Source of the DNA: an uncultured Ruminococcus sp.
Lineage (GTDB): Bacteria > Bacillota > Clostridia > Oscillospirales > Ruminococcaceae
Direction of reading: 5' to 3'
Assembly: GCA_902783235.1 (NCBI GenBank)
Contig: CACZQG010000230.1
Location: 1-24,400 of the forward strand
DNA length: 24,400 bases
Shown here: positions 8,958 through 17,831 of the stretch, piece by piece
How the letters are laid out: every line of letters begins with the position of its first letter
Numbering within the stretch: the stretch's first letter is position 1
Notes under the pieces: generated by a model
Told to the model about the DNA's origin: nothing
Database searches by the model: none
What the model saw: only the letters and a program-made list of their open reading frames with translations
Translations under genes and position numbers: made by a program

Positions 8958-11021
8958 ATGCTGCCCGATATAGATCTTGACAGCGAGCAGTTTGATCAGA
9001 TACTGGAGAGAGCAAGGAATACTGTTGCAGGTATATATCCCGAATGGACGGATTTCAATTACCACGATCCGGGTATTACAATACTTGAGATGTTGGCTTG
9101 GCTAAAAGAAATGCAGCAATATTCCCTTAACAGGATAGGCGATGATAATATAATAAAATACCTGAAGCTTGTAGGGATTCGCAGAAGGACAAAAAAGCCA
9201 TCGGAAACACAGGTCAAGGTCATATATATGGAAGATGTTATCGTTGCCAAAGGAACAAAATTTTATGCAGGTGATATCTGCTTTGAGGTAAACGAGCAGA
9301 CATATGTTTCCTCTGCTGATATTTTCAGCTGTATCAGAGAAAACGGCAAGGGAAGCTTCAGATCTATCGGCAAGATAAAGCTGGATTTTGGCGGTGATCT
9401 TCATATTCTTCCCTTTGAAACAGAAAATGAGGGTACATTCTATATTGGATTTAGTCAGTCATTGAAAGAAAAAGAATGGCATAATCTGTATATTGCTCTA
9501 AGTGAAGATGAAAGCACAAAGAGAAATCCTGTTACCGATCCCCTGAGCTTTGTACCTCTTGTAGATATTGAAATGGAATACTACAGTGCAGGACAGTGGA
9601 AAAAGATCCAATGCAAGGATGATACATATGGGTTTCTGTATTCGGGAAATATCAGATTTATGCTTTCGGAGCAGCATGATAAGTGTGATATCGATGGTAA
9701 TGAAGCCTATTTTATAAGGTTTCGACTGTGTGGGGGCGAATATGATACTCTGCCTGTAATACATAGTATTGATTTTCCGCTTCTGCTTTTGACACAGCTT
9801 GATACCAAATCTGAGTATATTGACCTTCTCCCTTCGGACACACTTACAGTACATACAGAGCTTGCAGAAAAAGGTGACTCAAAAGTATACCTCAGGGGAG
9901 ATGACGGGCTCTATACCCTGGCAGCAAGCTTCAGTAAACAGACGGAGCCTGTCAGAGGGGATGTGATCTATACTGTATCCGGGGCGGAGAAAGCTGAAGG
10001 TATCCGTATAGTCAACATGGAACATGATTTCTATGTCAGAAGTGAAATAGGCTATGGGCTGGGACTTCCATTTCAGGAATATGATCTTGAAACAAAGGAT
10101 ATAGAATATGACAGCTTTACACTGATGACTGAAATACCTGACAGCGGCGGAAAATTTGCTCAATGGGAAAAGGTGAATGATTTTTCAACAGCTAAACCTG
10201 AGGATCTTGTGTATGTTCTGGATTCTCAAAAGGGAAAGGTTATCTTTGGAGATTGTATAAGAGGTGCTGCACCTGAGGGAAGGATATTTATTATCGGCTG
10301 TGCTCTGACACGAGGAGCAGAGGGAAATGTCTCAGTAGGAAAAATAAACAGTACATCTGATCTGAATGATGATGAGATAATTATATTTAACAGACGGAGA
10401 ACTGTTGGCGGTATTGATGAGGAGACCATTGAAGAATGCTGTGAAAGAGCACATAACCTTCTGAGGACTACAGAAACTATAGTTACCGAAAGGGATTGTG
10501 AAAGATACATATGCGGCATACAGGGACTTAAAATTGAAAAATGTCAGGTAATACATGAGTATGACAGTCAAGGTGATGAACCTGTGATATCAGTGGCAGT
10601 AAAGAGATGCTCCAACAGCGGAAAGGTGATACCTGATGAGAGATATCTGAAAAATATAATGAATGCTCTGGAGAAAAGACGGATGCTGGGAATGCAGTTT
10701 CGTATAGTAAAGCCTGAATATACAGCAGTTACTGTTTGTGCAGATGTGACTGTGACAGGCGATGCTATTGCTGTTAAAAAAGCTATCCTGCTTCGTATGG
10801 AGGAGCATTTTGAAAAAATGAAGGATATATTCGGCATAAGAGCAGAGCACAGCTTGTTATATGAGCTTATAGATAAGACGGAGGGGGTAGTATCCGTCAA
10901 AAGTCTCACCATGCAAAGTGAGGGGAGCGGTTCCAGGTATACAAGAGAAGGAGATCTACAGATGCTTCCAAATGTTGCCTGCTATCTGTCTCAGGCAGAT
11001 ATTACCGTACTTAATCAGTGA
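8958..11021 (+). CDS. Second baseplate-J-like protein (putative baseplate assembly protein, TIGR02243-type)
   Basis: The product is 687 residues from ATG 8958. Its opening LPDIDLDSEQFDQILERAR, then YPEWTDFNYHDPGITILEML, is the recognisable start of the putative baseplate assembly family. A mid-protein EYYSAGQWKKI resembles the WEYY...GW modules of the preceding gene. Near the C-terminus, VGGIDEETIEECCERAHNLL and TETIVTERDCERYICGI form the J-like helical hairpin (about residues 473-522). It starts 13 nt after the previous stop and probably forms a heteromeric wedge with that product. Two different J-like proteins in a row is the usual arrangement in Afp/PVC-type and actinobacterial CIS loci. 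Confidence 0.9.
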   Translation: MLPDIDLDSEQFDQILERARNTVAGIYPEWTDFNYHDPGITILEMLAWLKEMQQYSLNRIGDDNIIKYLKLVGIRRRTKKPSETQVKVIYMEDVIVAKGTKFYAGDICFEVNEQTYVSSADIFSCIRENGKGSFRSIGKIKLDFGGDLHILPFETENEGTFYIGFSQSLKEKEWHNLYIALSEDESTKRNPVTDPLSFVPLVDIEMEYYSAGQWKKIQCKDDTYGFLYSGNIRFMLSEQHDKCDIDGNEAYFIRFRLCGGEYDTLPVIHSIDFPLLLLTQLDTKSEYIDLLPSDTLTVHTELAEKGDSKVYLRGDDGLYTLAASFSKQTEPVRGDVIYTVSGAEKAEGIRIVNMEHDFYVRSEIGYGLGLPFQEYDLETKDIEYDSFTLMTEIPDSGGKFAQWEKVNDFSTAKPEDLVYVLDSQKGKVIFGDCIRGAAPEGRIFIIGCALTRGAEGNVSVGKINSTSDLNDDEIIIFNRRRTVGGIDEETIEECCERAHNLLRTTETIVTERDCERYICGIQGLKIEKCQVIHEYDSQGDEPVISVAVKRCSNSGKVIPDERYLKNIMNALEKRRMLGMQFRIVKPEYTAVTVCADVTVTGDAIAVKKAILLRMEEHFEKMKDIFGIRAEHSLLYELIDKTEGVVSVKSLTMQSEGSGSRYTREGDLQMLPNVACYLSQADITVLNQ

Positions 11022-11129
11022 TGGAGCTATAACCGTGTTGCGGATGCCCCCATCTTAGGAGACAGATTTCATCACATGACCCAAGCGGACGTTTAATTTT
11101 ACTGCTTAGATCATGAGGAGCAAAGCACC

Positions 11130-11231
11130 ATGAGGCAGCTGATGTTTTTATGCGGTATTGTCTTAACTGAATTATCTCACACAGCCTTTCAAAAATGGTA
11201 TGCAGTGATAAACGTATCATCCGGCATCTAA
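11130..11231 (+). CDS. Possible 33-residue small protein or translated leader
   Basis: ATG 11130 is preceded by GAGGAG at 11115-11120 with a 9-nt spacer and runs 33 codons to TAA at 11229-11231, 17 nt before the next gene's ATG. The peptide starts MRQLMFLCGIVLTELSH, a fairly hydrophobic segment too short to call a signal peptide. It could couple translation into the following tail gene, be a small protein, or be chance. I recognise no family. Confidence 0.3.
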   Translation: MRQLMFLCGIVLTELSHTAFQKWYAVINVSSGI

Positions 11232-11236
11232 AGTAT

Positions 11237-11242
11237 GAGGAG
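11237..11242 (+). promoter_or_regulatory. Shine-Dalgarno site GAGGAG that sets ATG 11249
   Basis: GAGGAG lies 6 nt before ATG 11249. The upstream in-frame ATG at 11195 has no comparable site, so the shorter product is preferred. Confidence 0.75.
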
Positions 11243-11248
11243 CTTATC

Positions 11249-12442
11249 ATGAAGGAAAAACTTAAATATTTTATTATCAACAAGAGCAGTGATTATGCAA
11301 GAGGCATATATGAAAATATGCATATAAATGGCAGCACTCTTGAATTGGATGATATTGAAGAGCGGAGTATGGGATGCTTTCTCACCAGAGTTTTTGACTC
11401 GGGAGAGCGTGGGATGGTATGGCACAGGCTTCTGGTCAATGCCTCCGGCTGCAGCCGTGAGCACATGAGGATCATCATTTACAGTTCAGATGATCTTTAT
11501 ATGCGGTATAATGACAATAATACAACTGTTAATGAAATAATGCATGACAGCTCCATGTCTTTGAATTCAAAGCTTGCCGCACTCAGACAATTTGAAAAAA
11601 AACGGGTAAACGGTGCCCGTGACATACTGCTGCATGACATCAGCGGAAGATATATATGGGTTTTTTTAGAGATATACCGTTCGGCAAATGTTAAGGTGGT
11701 AGTAGATGATATACGAATTTTCCTTCCTGCTGAATCCTGGATAGATCATTTACCGTCAATTTATCGAAGAGGAGATAGTGAGACTCATTTTCTTGAAAGA
11801 TACCTGGGGATCTTCCAGACCTTTTATGAGGAGCTGGAGCAGGATATCAGGGACGTAGTGCGGAATCTTGATCCGGAATGTGCAGGATCGGAATTTTTGC
11901 AATGGCTTTCTCAATGGCTCAGTATATCTGACAGCAGTGTATGGAAGGAAGAGAAGCTTCGTAAATTACTTTTGTCGGCAGTGGATATTTACAGGAAAAG
12001 AGGTACTCGTCAGAGCTTGTCTGATGTTATCGAGCTTTTTACAGGTGAGAAGCCATATATTATAGAAGGCGGAGTTCTGCGTAACCGAGCCGGAGCAGAT
12101 TACTACGAAAAGAAGCTTGCTAAGCTTTATGGAAATGATCCGTATGAGATCACAGTCGTTGTCAACAACTGTGAGGATCCGGATGCAGTAAAAAAGCTTG
12201 CACAGGAAATGATACCTGTAACTGCTGAACTGAATTTTGTAGTTTTGGAACCTCACATATTCCTGGGAAAATACTCATATCTGGGAGTAAACAGCGGACT
12301 GGGACAATATAAAACGGCAGCACTTGACGGCAAATCTCCACTGAATCTTATATCTTTGGGAGGAAAAGCCGAAAACTCTGTGAAGGTCAGTGAGGAACGG
12401 TCAGAAAACAGTGATGACATCGAGAATGATGATCGCTCTTAG
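11249..12442 (+). CDS. CIS/phage tail protein (tail protein I / TIGR02242-like, Afp12-related)
   Basis: The product is 397 residues from ATG 11249. The N-terminal half (about 1-165) is beta-rich with DDIRIFLPAESW at its end. Then comes the conserved tail-protein domain: HLPSIYRRGDSETHFLERYL, then FYEELEQDIRDV, DPECAGSEFLQWLSQWLSI and IYRKRGTRQSLSDVIELFTG. This pattern is diagnostic for the phage tail protein domain family found next to baseplate-J genes. It probably forms the outer wedge or periphery and can carry fibres or sensory attachments. The C-terminal 40 residues are low-complexity, Ser/Glu/Asp-rich and probably disordered. Confidence 0.87.
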   Translation: MKEKLKYFIINKSSDYARGIYENMHINGSTLELDDIEERSMGCFLTRVFDSGERGMVWHRLLVNASGCSREHMRIIIYSSDDLYMRYNDNNTTVNEIMHDSSMSLNSKLAALRQFEKKRVNGARDILLHDISGRYIWVFLEIYRSANVKVVVDDIRIFLPAESWIDHLPSIYRRGDSETHFLERYLGIFQTFYEELEQDIRDVVRNLDPECAGSEFLQWLSQWLSISDSSVWKEEKLRKLLLSAVDIYRKRGTRQSLSDVIELFTGEKPYIIEGGVLRNRAGADYYEKKLAKLYGNDPYEITVVVNNCEDPDAVKKLAQEMIPVTAELNFVVLEPHIFLGKYSYLGVNSGLGQYKTAALDGKSPLNLISLGGKAENSVKVSEERSENSDDIENDDRS

Positions 12443-12474
12443 GTCTGATCATATTGTATAATTAACAAAGGAGA

Positions 12475-12504
12475 ATGCTCGCTATGAGCAGGGGTCTGAT
12501 ATGA
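12475..12504 (+). other. Nine-codon leader reading frame overlapping the next start
   Basis: AAAGGAG at 12467-12473 is followed by in-frame ATGs at 12475 and 12484, both ending at TGA 12502-12504, which overlaps ATG 12501 (ATGA). The downstream gene also has its own AGGGG site at 12490-12494. Termination-reinitiation coupling is plausible but unproven. Confidence 0.35.
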
Positions 12505-14216
12505 AAAATACACAGCTTTATCCATTTGAAAGAAACAAATATTATTATGGTATGCTGCTCAGCGTTGAAGATTTTAATGCTGAACAAAAATACATGAATG
12601 ATAAGCGCAGATTGATAAACCGTCTGATACACGGCTCGGGTGTAGTCTGCGGTTTGAATGTGGTCAGGATAGATGAGCAGACCATATCGGTTGAAAGCGG
12701 TCTTGCTATAGACAGTACCGGCAGAGAGATAATAGTTGATCTTCCTGTTACCAAAAAGATCTCGGATATAAAAGGATATGACCGAACCACATCCGGCGGT
12801 GACTGCCGTTACATATATCTTTGTCTTGAATACAAGGAAGTCGAAGGCGGTGCAGGTCATAGTATAGCTGATGATAATGATAACGGTACATACGACAGGA
12901 TCAGGGAGGGATACAGCCTTTATCTTATTGATGAGGAACCTGAAAACGGTACAGGTGATCCCGGTGAGCTATACGAGGAGCGTACTACTGTATTCTGGGA
13001 TGGAAACCTGAAGATCACTCATGTTATACCTAAATATGCAAGATCCATGTCCGAGGTGGAGTTCATGATCGAGGTAGAGAATTTCAGTAAGCAGTTTGTG
13101 TCATTCTCCTATGATATTCAGCTTGTCTGCCTTAATACAGTGGAGGATGACAGCTCTGTTCTTAGAGTGAAATTTAATGAGATGCTTTATGACAAAACAG
13201 GCAGATATTCCCTGACCTATAAGCTTAAATCAAATAATGTCAGTGACACGGAAGGCACAGCGACTATTGATGCAATGACCTTTTCACTCACATATGACAG
13301 TATGCCTGCCAATGGTACTATTGCCGGAAGATCGGAAACATATATAATTTCAGGTGATATCAAGGAAGCAATTGTCAGAGGAATGTATGATAGGAATATG
13401 GACACATTTCTCCGTGAAGCAATGCCGCGTAGACTTTATCTTGCAAGACTGAATGTTATCAATGCCGGAGGCAGACTGATAATCGAAAGTGTCAGAAATG
13501 TACCATTCGGACAATATGTTGTGGGAAATCCCATGCTGAAGGCACTTTGTGATATAGACGTGGGCAGCGATAAGTTCGGATCAGAGAATGCCAATACGGA
13601 TAATGCTGTTGTGCTAAGACAGAACACAGTGGACAACAAAGAGATCGCCAGCGGTATATGCAGGATCAATCTTAGCGATGGAAGTCTTAAAAATGCCATT
13701 TATTATTCTGATGAGATAGTTCATACACTGGGGCTTGGCAGCGTGACAATTATACTTGGAACGCCGGGAAAAGAAGGCAGTACTGTATATGGAGATACAT
13801 CTATTTTCCCCGGTGAGACATTGGATATAGATCTTGCAGCAAGGCTTGATCCAAAACGTGGAAGCTTTATTATAGGTATAAAGCCACGTTCTACTATAGT
13901 TGTGGATTATGTGGATGTAAAATGGACTGTTATACGTGATGTCAGTGAGAAGATCAGTGAGCAGAAGGATATGAAAATAATGATAAAGCCCAACTCTCTG
14001 GTTATCAAACCCCGTGAAAACAGATATCTTGAAGCTATATGCTTTAATATGACCAATAAAACAGTTCGCTGGTCTGTTGTCTCACCCGGCGGAGGGGAGA
14101 TAGATTCCAATGGTCTATATACTGCACCAAATACTGAGGGTGTGTATGAGGTAATGGCTCAGAGTGCAGTTTATGATGAGGTCAAGGCATCTATTATGGT
14201 AGTTGTAAGGGAATGA
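12501..14216 (+). CDS. CIS-cluster protein with conserved N-terminal domain and C-terminal Ig-like domain
   Basis: This is a 571-residue protein. Residues about 8-60 carry FERNKYYYGMLLSVEDFNAEQ (shortened pattern: YYYGMLL, EDF) and SGVVCGLNV, followed by SGLAIDSTGREIIV. This N-terminal domain recurs next to tail-protein genes in CIS loci, but I know no firm function for it. A long beta-rich middle follows. Residues about 497-571 look like a bacterial Ig-like domain: PNSLVIKPRENRYLEA, VRWSVV, GEIDSNGLYTAP and GVYEVMAQS. Ig-like ends on tail proteins often project outward and bind carbohydrate or protein, so a fibre-like or surface-contact role is a reasonable inference. No membrane segment or signal peptide is visible. 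It is the only candidate adhesin-like protein in the window. Confidence 0.8.
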   Translation: MKNTQLYPFERNKYYYGMLLSVEDFNAEQKYMNDKRRLINRLIHGSGVVCGLNVVRIDEQTISVESGLAIDSTGREIIVDLPVTKKISDIKGYDRTTSGGDCRYIYLCLEYKEVEGGAGHSIADDNDNGTYDRIREGYSLYLIDEEPENGTGDPGELYEERTTVFWDGNLKITHVIPKYARSMSEVEFMIEVENFSKQFVSFSYDIQLVCLNTVEDDSSVLRVKFNEMLYDKTGRYSLTYKLKSNNVSDTEGTATIDAMTFSLTYDSMPANGTIAGRSETYIISGDIKEAIVRGMYDRNMDTFLREAMPRRLYLARLNVINAGGRLIIESVRNVPFGQYVVGNPMLKALCDIDVGSDKFGSENANTDNAVVLRQNTVDNKEIASGICRINLSDGSLKNAIYYSDEIVHTLGLGSVTIILGTPGKEGSTVYGDTSIFPGETLDIDLAARLDPKRGSFIIGIKPRSTIVVDYVDVKWTVIRDVSEKISEQKDMKIMIKPNSLVIKPRENRYLEAICFNMTNKTVRWSVVSPGGGEIDSNGLYTAPNTEGVYEVMAQSAVYDEVKASIMVVVRE

Positions 14217-14262
14217 TGCAGGGGACTGCATTGAAATAATGGCTCTGTTCCCGATTTTAAAG

Positions 14263-14269
14263 AAAGGAG
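14263..14269 (+). promoter_or_regulatory. Shine-Dalgarno site AAAGGAG serving a TTG start
   Basis: AAAGGAG is 9 nt before TTG 14279. There is no in-frame ATG until about codon 46, inside the conserved region, so the rare TTG start is the best choice. Confidence 0.7.
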
Positions 14270-14278
14270 CATTTTCGT

Positions 14279-15130
14279 TTGGTATTGCGTACTTATGAAC
14301 ATGAGTATCCTATAATCAGCGTTGTAGAAAGTAATCATACATTTGATCTTTACATATGCCGCAATATCAGCGGCGGCGGATTATGCAGGATACTCTGTGT
14401 CAAACACAAAAAAATGTTTACGGATATAATCGGCTGGGTATCTGAAAATGTGAATTTTAATGCATTTTCTGATTATATTGAGCATTTTAATTATGATAAT
14501 ATGCTTTGTATAGTTATGAGATATACACAGGGTGTTACTCTCAAGGATAAACTGGCTACAGAAAATCTCTCCTTCCGGGAAAGGCTGGAGCTGGGAAGAA
14601 AAATACTGGAAAAAGCGGTAATACTTGAACTTCCGGATTATTTTCTTGACAAATGCTTTTCGGAGAATAACATTATAGTAGCGGAAGACCTGTCTGTAAA
14701 CTTCAATTATCCCATTGAGGATATTATGTATGACAGAATGTGCAATGCTCCTGAAAAGATCGAAAGTATTCTGCGTTTTATATTTTCAAAGGAACTGGAA
14801 AAAAGAATACCTGATGAGCTTATAGCTTTTTTTGACAAACTTCCCGAGTATTCAGTTAGCGGACGTATTGAGCTTTACAGCGAGTATCATGCTATGAAAA
14901 ACAGGGTGGAGGAGGAAGATCCTGATTCTCAGGAGCCTAAGACCTTCTGGTTTCTGTTGTGGGAAAAGATAAAGAAATTATTTGGCAAGCTAAAGATCAT
15001 ACTTACGGCAGGACTAATAATAGGCGCACTTATATATCTTGCCATAGTATTTTTCGGTAATGATGATTTTAATAAAAAAGATCCGCATTTTGATAAGATC
15101 GGTATTGTGGATATAGATAAATCAAGGTGA
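14279..15130 (+). CDS. Single-pass membrane protein with degenerate protein-kinase-like domain
   Basis: This is a 283-residue protein starting at TTG. Residues 74-92 (DNMLCIVMRYTQGVTLKDKL) resemble the hinge and alpha-D region of Ser/Thr kinases. FRERLELGRKILEKAV (99-114) matches alpha-E, and NNIIVAEDLSVNFNYPIED (130-148) matches the strands that in active kinases hold the HRD-x4-N and DFG motifs. There is no HRD, no DFG and no clear Gly-rich loop, so I call it a pseudokinase. Residues about 239-259 are a clear transmembrane helix after a Lys-rich stretch, leaving a short tail of about 24 residues outside. The topology of cytoplasmic pseudokinase plus one membrane helix resembles EssB/YukC of type VIIb secretion, though the outer part is far shorter. 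It overlaps closely with the MORN gene (ATG 5 nt after its stop), so the two probably act together. Confidence 0.7.
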   Translation: MVLRTYEHEYPIISVVESNHTFDLYICRNISGGGLCRILCVKHKKMFTDIIGWVSENVNFNAFSDYIEHFNYDNMLCIVMRYTQGVTLKDKLATENLSFRERLELGRKILEKAVILELPDYFLDKCFSENNIIVAEDLSVNFNYPIEDIMYDRMCNAPEKIESILRFIFSKELEKRIPDELIAFFDKLPEYSVSGRIELYSEYHAMKNRVEEEDPDSQEPKTFWFLLWEKIKKLFGKLKIILTAGLIIGALIYLAIVFFGNDDFNKKDPHFDKIGIVDIDKSR

Positions 15131-15134
15131 TAAG

Positions 15135-17243
15135 ATGAATTTTAATTTGTTTTCCTCTTTTAAGCTTTTTCTGAAAAAGTTTGAGCGCATATTCTTTACT
15201 CCTTTGATGCTGTTCGGCAGAAATATTCTGAGGAAATTCAATCCTCAGAATATAGTCAGTAAGGTTGCCGGAGATGTCAAGAAGGGGACAAAGGGGATAG
15301 CTGCCAAACCGCATTCTATAAAGCAGTATCTTATTATCGGTGACAGATTTGTTGCTAAGAAGCTGATTATTGTTCTGGTGCTTTTGTTGATCGCAGCTAT
15401 AATATGTATAGGGAAATTTGTATATCCCTGGGTGGTGAGCAAATTTTTTACACGTTCTATGTGGGTCAATTGTGCTGCTGCTGCAAAGTATGATGGGAAG
15501 GTAAAGCTTTATGATACAGAGCAGCTGGATAATCTTATATTTGAGGGAACTCTCAATGAAGGACGTATCGAAGGACATGGAGAGTTATATAATTATAATA
15601 AAATAAAGATTTATTCCGGAGATTTTATGAACAGTGAATATTCCGGATATGGTAAGTCTTATTTTGAATCAGGTGTTGGCCTGGAATATGAAGGTGGTTT
15701 TATATCTAATCTGTACGAGGGAGAGGGTACTCTGTATTATGAAAACGGTGATGTACGCTACACAGGTCATTTCTCAGCCGGAGAATATAACGGAAAGGGA
15801 ACGGAATATGCAAAAGGGGATCAGGGAATAGTGTACGAAGGTGACTTCAGTAACGGTGAATACAACGGATACGGAACCTTATACGATGAAAAAAACGACA
15901 GTATGAGGTATATGGGTGAATTTGTAAAGGGCTGTTACGATGGTCACGGAACTCTGTTTGATACCATGACCTTCAATAGAATATATGATGGTGATTTCTC
16001 CAGTAATAAATATAACGGCACCGGCAGGCTTTATGACAGTGTGAGCAGTAAATTGATATATGAAGGTGAATTCAAGGACTCCAAATATGATGGGACCGGT
16101 AAGCTTTATAATAATGATATTCTCATATATGAGGGAGAGTTTAGTGATAATGTGTATAACGGAAAGGGCAAGCTTTATAAAGATGGACACCTTGTATATG
16201 ATGGAGACTTTTCCATGGGCAAGATGCAGGGAAATGGTATTTTCTATGATAAGACAGGAGTTGTGACAGCAGAAGGAACGCTTGGAAACGGCAGTGTTGT
16301 GGATGGAACCACCACAATTTACGATGATGATACGGGTAAGATCAAATATTCAGGTGGTATCCGGAAAGGTGATTACAGCGGAAGCGGAACTCTTTATGAT
16401 GTGAAAACCGGTGATAAGATATATGATGGTGAATTTGCTGAGGGAGCATATGAGGGCAAGGGCGTACTTTACAAAAATGGCAAGCTGCTCTATGAAGGCG
16501 AATTCAGCAAAGGTATGTACAATGGAAAAGGAAAGCTTTATTCTGACGATAAACAGCCGTTGTATGAAGGAGAGTTTGCTGAGGGAAAATATCAGGGAAA
16601 TGGCAAGCTTTATGAAAAAGGCAAGCTCATATATGAAGGCGGATTTGAAAACGGTGTTTATAATGGCGATGGTAAGCTGTATAAAGACGGTGTTATGATC
16701 TACAAGGGCGGATTTGTAAACGGTAAAAAATTCGGAAGCGGTACTTTCTTTGATGATAACGGAAAAGTGATCTCCAGCGGTAATATCAATGAAAAGGAAG
16801 AAATAACAAATGGTACTACTACTATAAGAGATGGGAACGGTAAGGTCATCTATGTGGGAAATGTTATTGATGGAGTCTATAATGGCAGCGGCAAACAGTA
16901 TGATCCTTCAACGGGCAAGCTTATCTATGATGGTGCGTTCAAAAACGGATCTTACGAAGGAAAGGGCAGCCTTTATTCCAATGGAAGTCTGATATATGAG
17001 GGTGAATTCTCAAGAGGCAAATATCAGGGTAAGGGAACACTGTTTGGTGAAAATGAAACACCCATATATGATGGTAATTTCTACATGGGAGCTTACGATG
17101 GAGAAGGCAGAGAGCTGTATCCTGACGGAAAGCCACGCTTTGTAGGTGAATATCGTGCAGGATCAAGAATTAAGGGCAGTGAATACAACCAAAACGGAGA
17201 TGTAATAAAGGTTATCGGAGAGAATACACAGCCATCAAAATAA
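15135..17243 (+). CDS. Membrane-anchored MORN-repeat protein
   Basis: This is a 702-residue protein. Residues 1-75 are Lys/Arg-rich and contain amphipathic stretches. Residues about 77-100 are a strong transmembrane helix (KLIIVLVLLLIAAIICIGKF). From about 128 to the end there are roughly 23 MORN-type repeats of 22-26 residues with the core YEGEF..G.YNGKGKLY. Charge distribution suggests N-terminus in, repeat array outside. Two repeats are degenerate and share an NGTTTI or DGTTTI segment (DNA near 16308 and 16815), dividing the array into three blocks. MORN arrays form long beta-rod scaffolds and bind proteins or lipids. In this operon it could be a surface or wall-spanning scaffold paired with the pseudokinase. 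AGGTGA at 15125-15130 overlaps the upstream stop and serves ATG 15135. Confidence 0.88.
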   Translation: MNFNLFSSFKLFLKKFERIFFTPLMLFGRNILRKFNPQNIVSKVAGDVKKGTKGIAAKPHSIKQYLIIGDRFVAKKLIIVLVLLLIAAIICIGKFVYPWVVSKFFTRSMWVNCAAAAKYDGKVKLYDTEQLDNLIFEGTLNEGRIEGHGELYNYNKIKIYSGDFMNSEYSGYGKSYFESGVGLEYEGGFISNLYEGEGTLYYENGDVRYTGHFSAGEYNGKGTEYAKGDQGIVYEGDFSNGEYNGYGTLYDEKNDSMRYMGEFVKGCYDGHGTLFDTMTFNRIYDGDFSSNKYNGTGRLYDSVSSKLIYEGEFKDSKYDGTGKLYNNDILIYEGEFSDNVYNGKGKLYKDGHLVYDGDFSMGKMQGNGIFYDKTGVVTAEGTLGNGSVVDGTTTIYDDDTGKIKYSGGIRKGDYSGSGTLYDVKTGDKIYDGEFAEGAYEGKGVLYKNGKLLYEGEFSKGMYNGKGKLYSDDKQPLYEGEFAEGKYQGNGKLYEKGKLIYEGGFENGVYNGDGKLYKDGVMIYKGGFVNGKKFGSGTFFDDNGKVISSGNINEKEEITNGTTTIRDGNGKVIYVGNVIDGVYNGSGKQYDPSTGKLIYDGAFKNGSYEGKGSLYSNGSLIYEGEFSRGKYQGKGTLFGENETPIYDGNFYMGAYDGEGRELYPDGKPRFVGEYRAGSRIKGSEYNQNGDVIKVIGENTQPSK

Positions 17244-17258
17244 TGAAAGGACATAGAT

Positions 17259-17831
17259 ATGCCGGGCTATAGTATAATATCAGATATTTCAGATGCGTTG
17301 GTAAAGCTTTTAAGAGCCGGAATGGTACCGGAGCTTATCCCTAACAGTGAAGGCATAGGAGTATGCAGTCCTGCGGATAAAGGGGATGTGTCACTTGGGA
17401 TATTTCTCTATGATATAAAGAGAAACACTGATATGATCCCTGTTGACAGGATAGCAGTGGGAGCCGGAAAGATGAAGGATCCTCCTATGTATATGGATCT
17501 GTATTTCATGATAACTGCCTATTCTGCCAGTGATATAAAATTTCGTGCCATAGAGGAGGCTAAGCTGATAGGACGGGCTATACAGCTCATTGAGGGAAAC
17601 TCTGTGATGAAAGGAGAAGTATACGGTAAGGCATTTTCCGAGCTGAGATATCCTCCGAAGATCGAGCTGCTGGAGCTTGATAATGAGGAAAAACGCCGTA
17701 TATGGAACAGTAACGATCAGCCTTACAGATTATCATTGTTTTACAAGGTATATCCGGTGGAAATAGAATCCGAGAGGATCACAGATATAACAAGAGTCAG
17801 GGAAACAGATTTTACATTTGGCCAGATCTGA
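17259..17831 (+). CDS. CIS tail terminator (DUF4255 / Pvc16_N, Afp16-like)
   Basis: This is a 190-residue protein opening GYSIISDISDALVKLLRAGM, with GDVSLGIFLYDIKRNTDM and PPMYMDLYFMITAYSAS in the middle. These are the hallmark segments of the DUF4255/Afp16 family. In Afp the counterpart caps the finished tube and sheath and fixes particle length. The length is typical. AAAGGA at 17246-17251 precedes ATG 17259, only 15 nt after the MORN gene, so a core structural gene sits directly behind the two membrane genes in one transcript. Confidence 0.92.
   Translation: MPGYSIISDISDALVKLLRAGMVPELIPNSEGIGVCSPADKGDVSLGIFLYDIKRNTDMIPVDRIAVGAGKMKDPPMYMDLYFMITAYSASDIKFRAIEEAKLIGRAIQLIEGNSVMKGEVYGKAFSELRYPPKIELLELDNEEKRRIWNSNDQPYRLSLFYKVYPVEIESERITDITRVRETDFTFGQI

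Larger units (their letters stand above)
11022..11248 (+). other. 227-bp intercistronic gap between baseplate genes
   Basis: This is the longest gap in the window. I see no tRNA, clear terminator (no GC stem with T-run) or convincing promoter. It holds a 33-codon reading frame at 11130-11231, listed separately. A TATAACCG octamer near 11028 also occurs near the start of the 5426-5523 gap, but the surrounding bases do not align well. Confidence 0.6.

Noticed and set aside
12457..12462. TATAAT before the Ig-domain protein gene
   Set aside because: No usable -35 sequence lies about 17 nt upstream; AT-rich gaps produce such hexamers by chance.
2815..14216. Ordinary prophage tail module
   Set aside because: No capsid, terminase, portal, lysis or integrase genes are seen, and DUF4255, Afp15-like ATPase and DUF4280 genes point to an eCIS-type locus.
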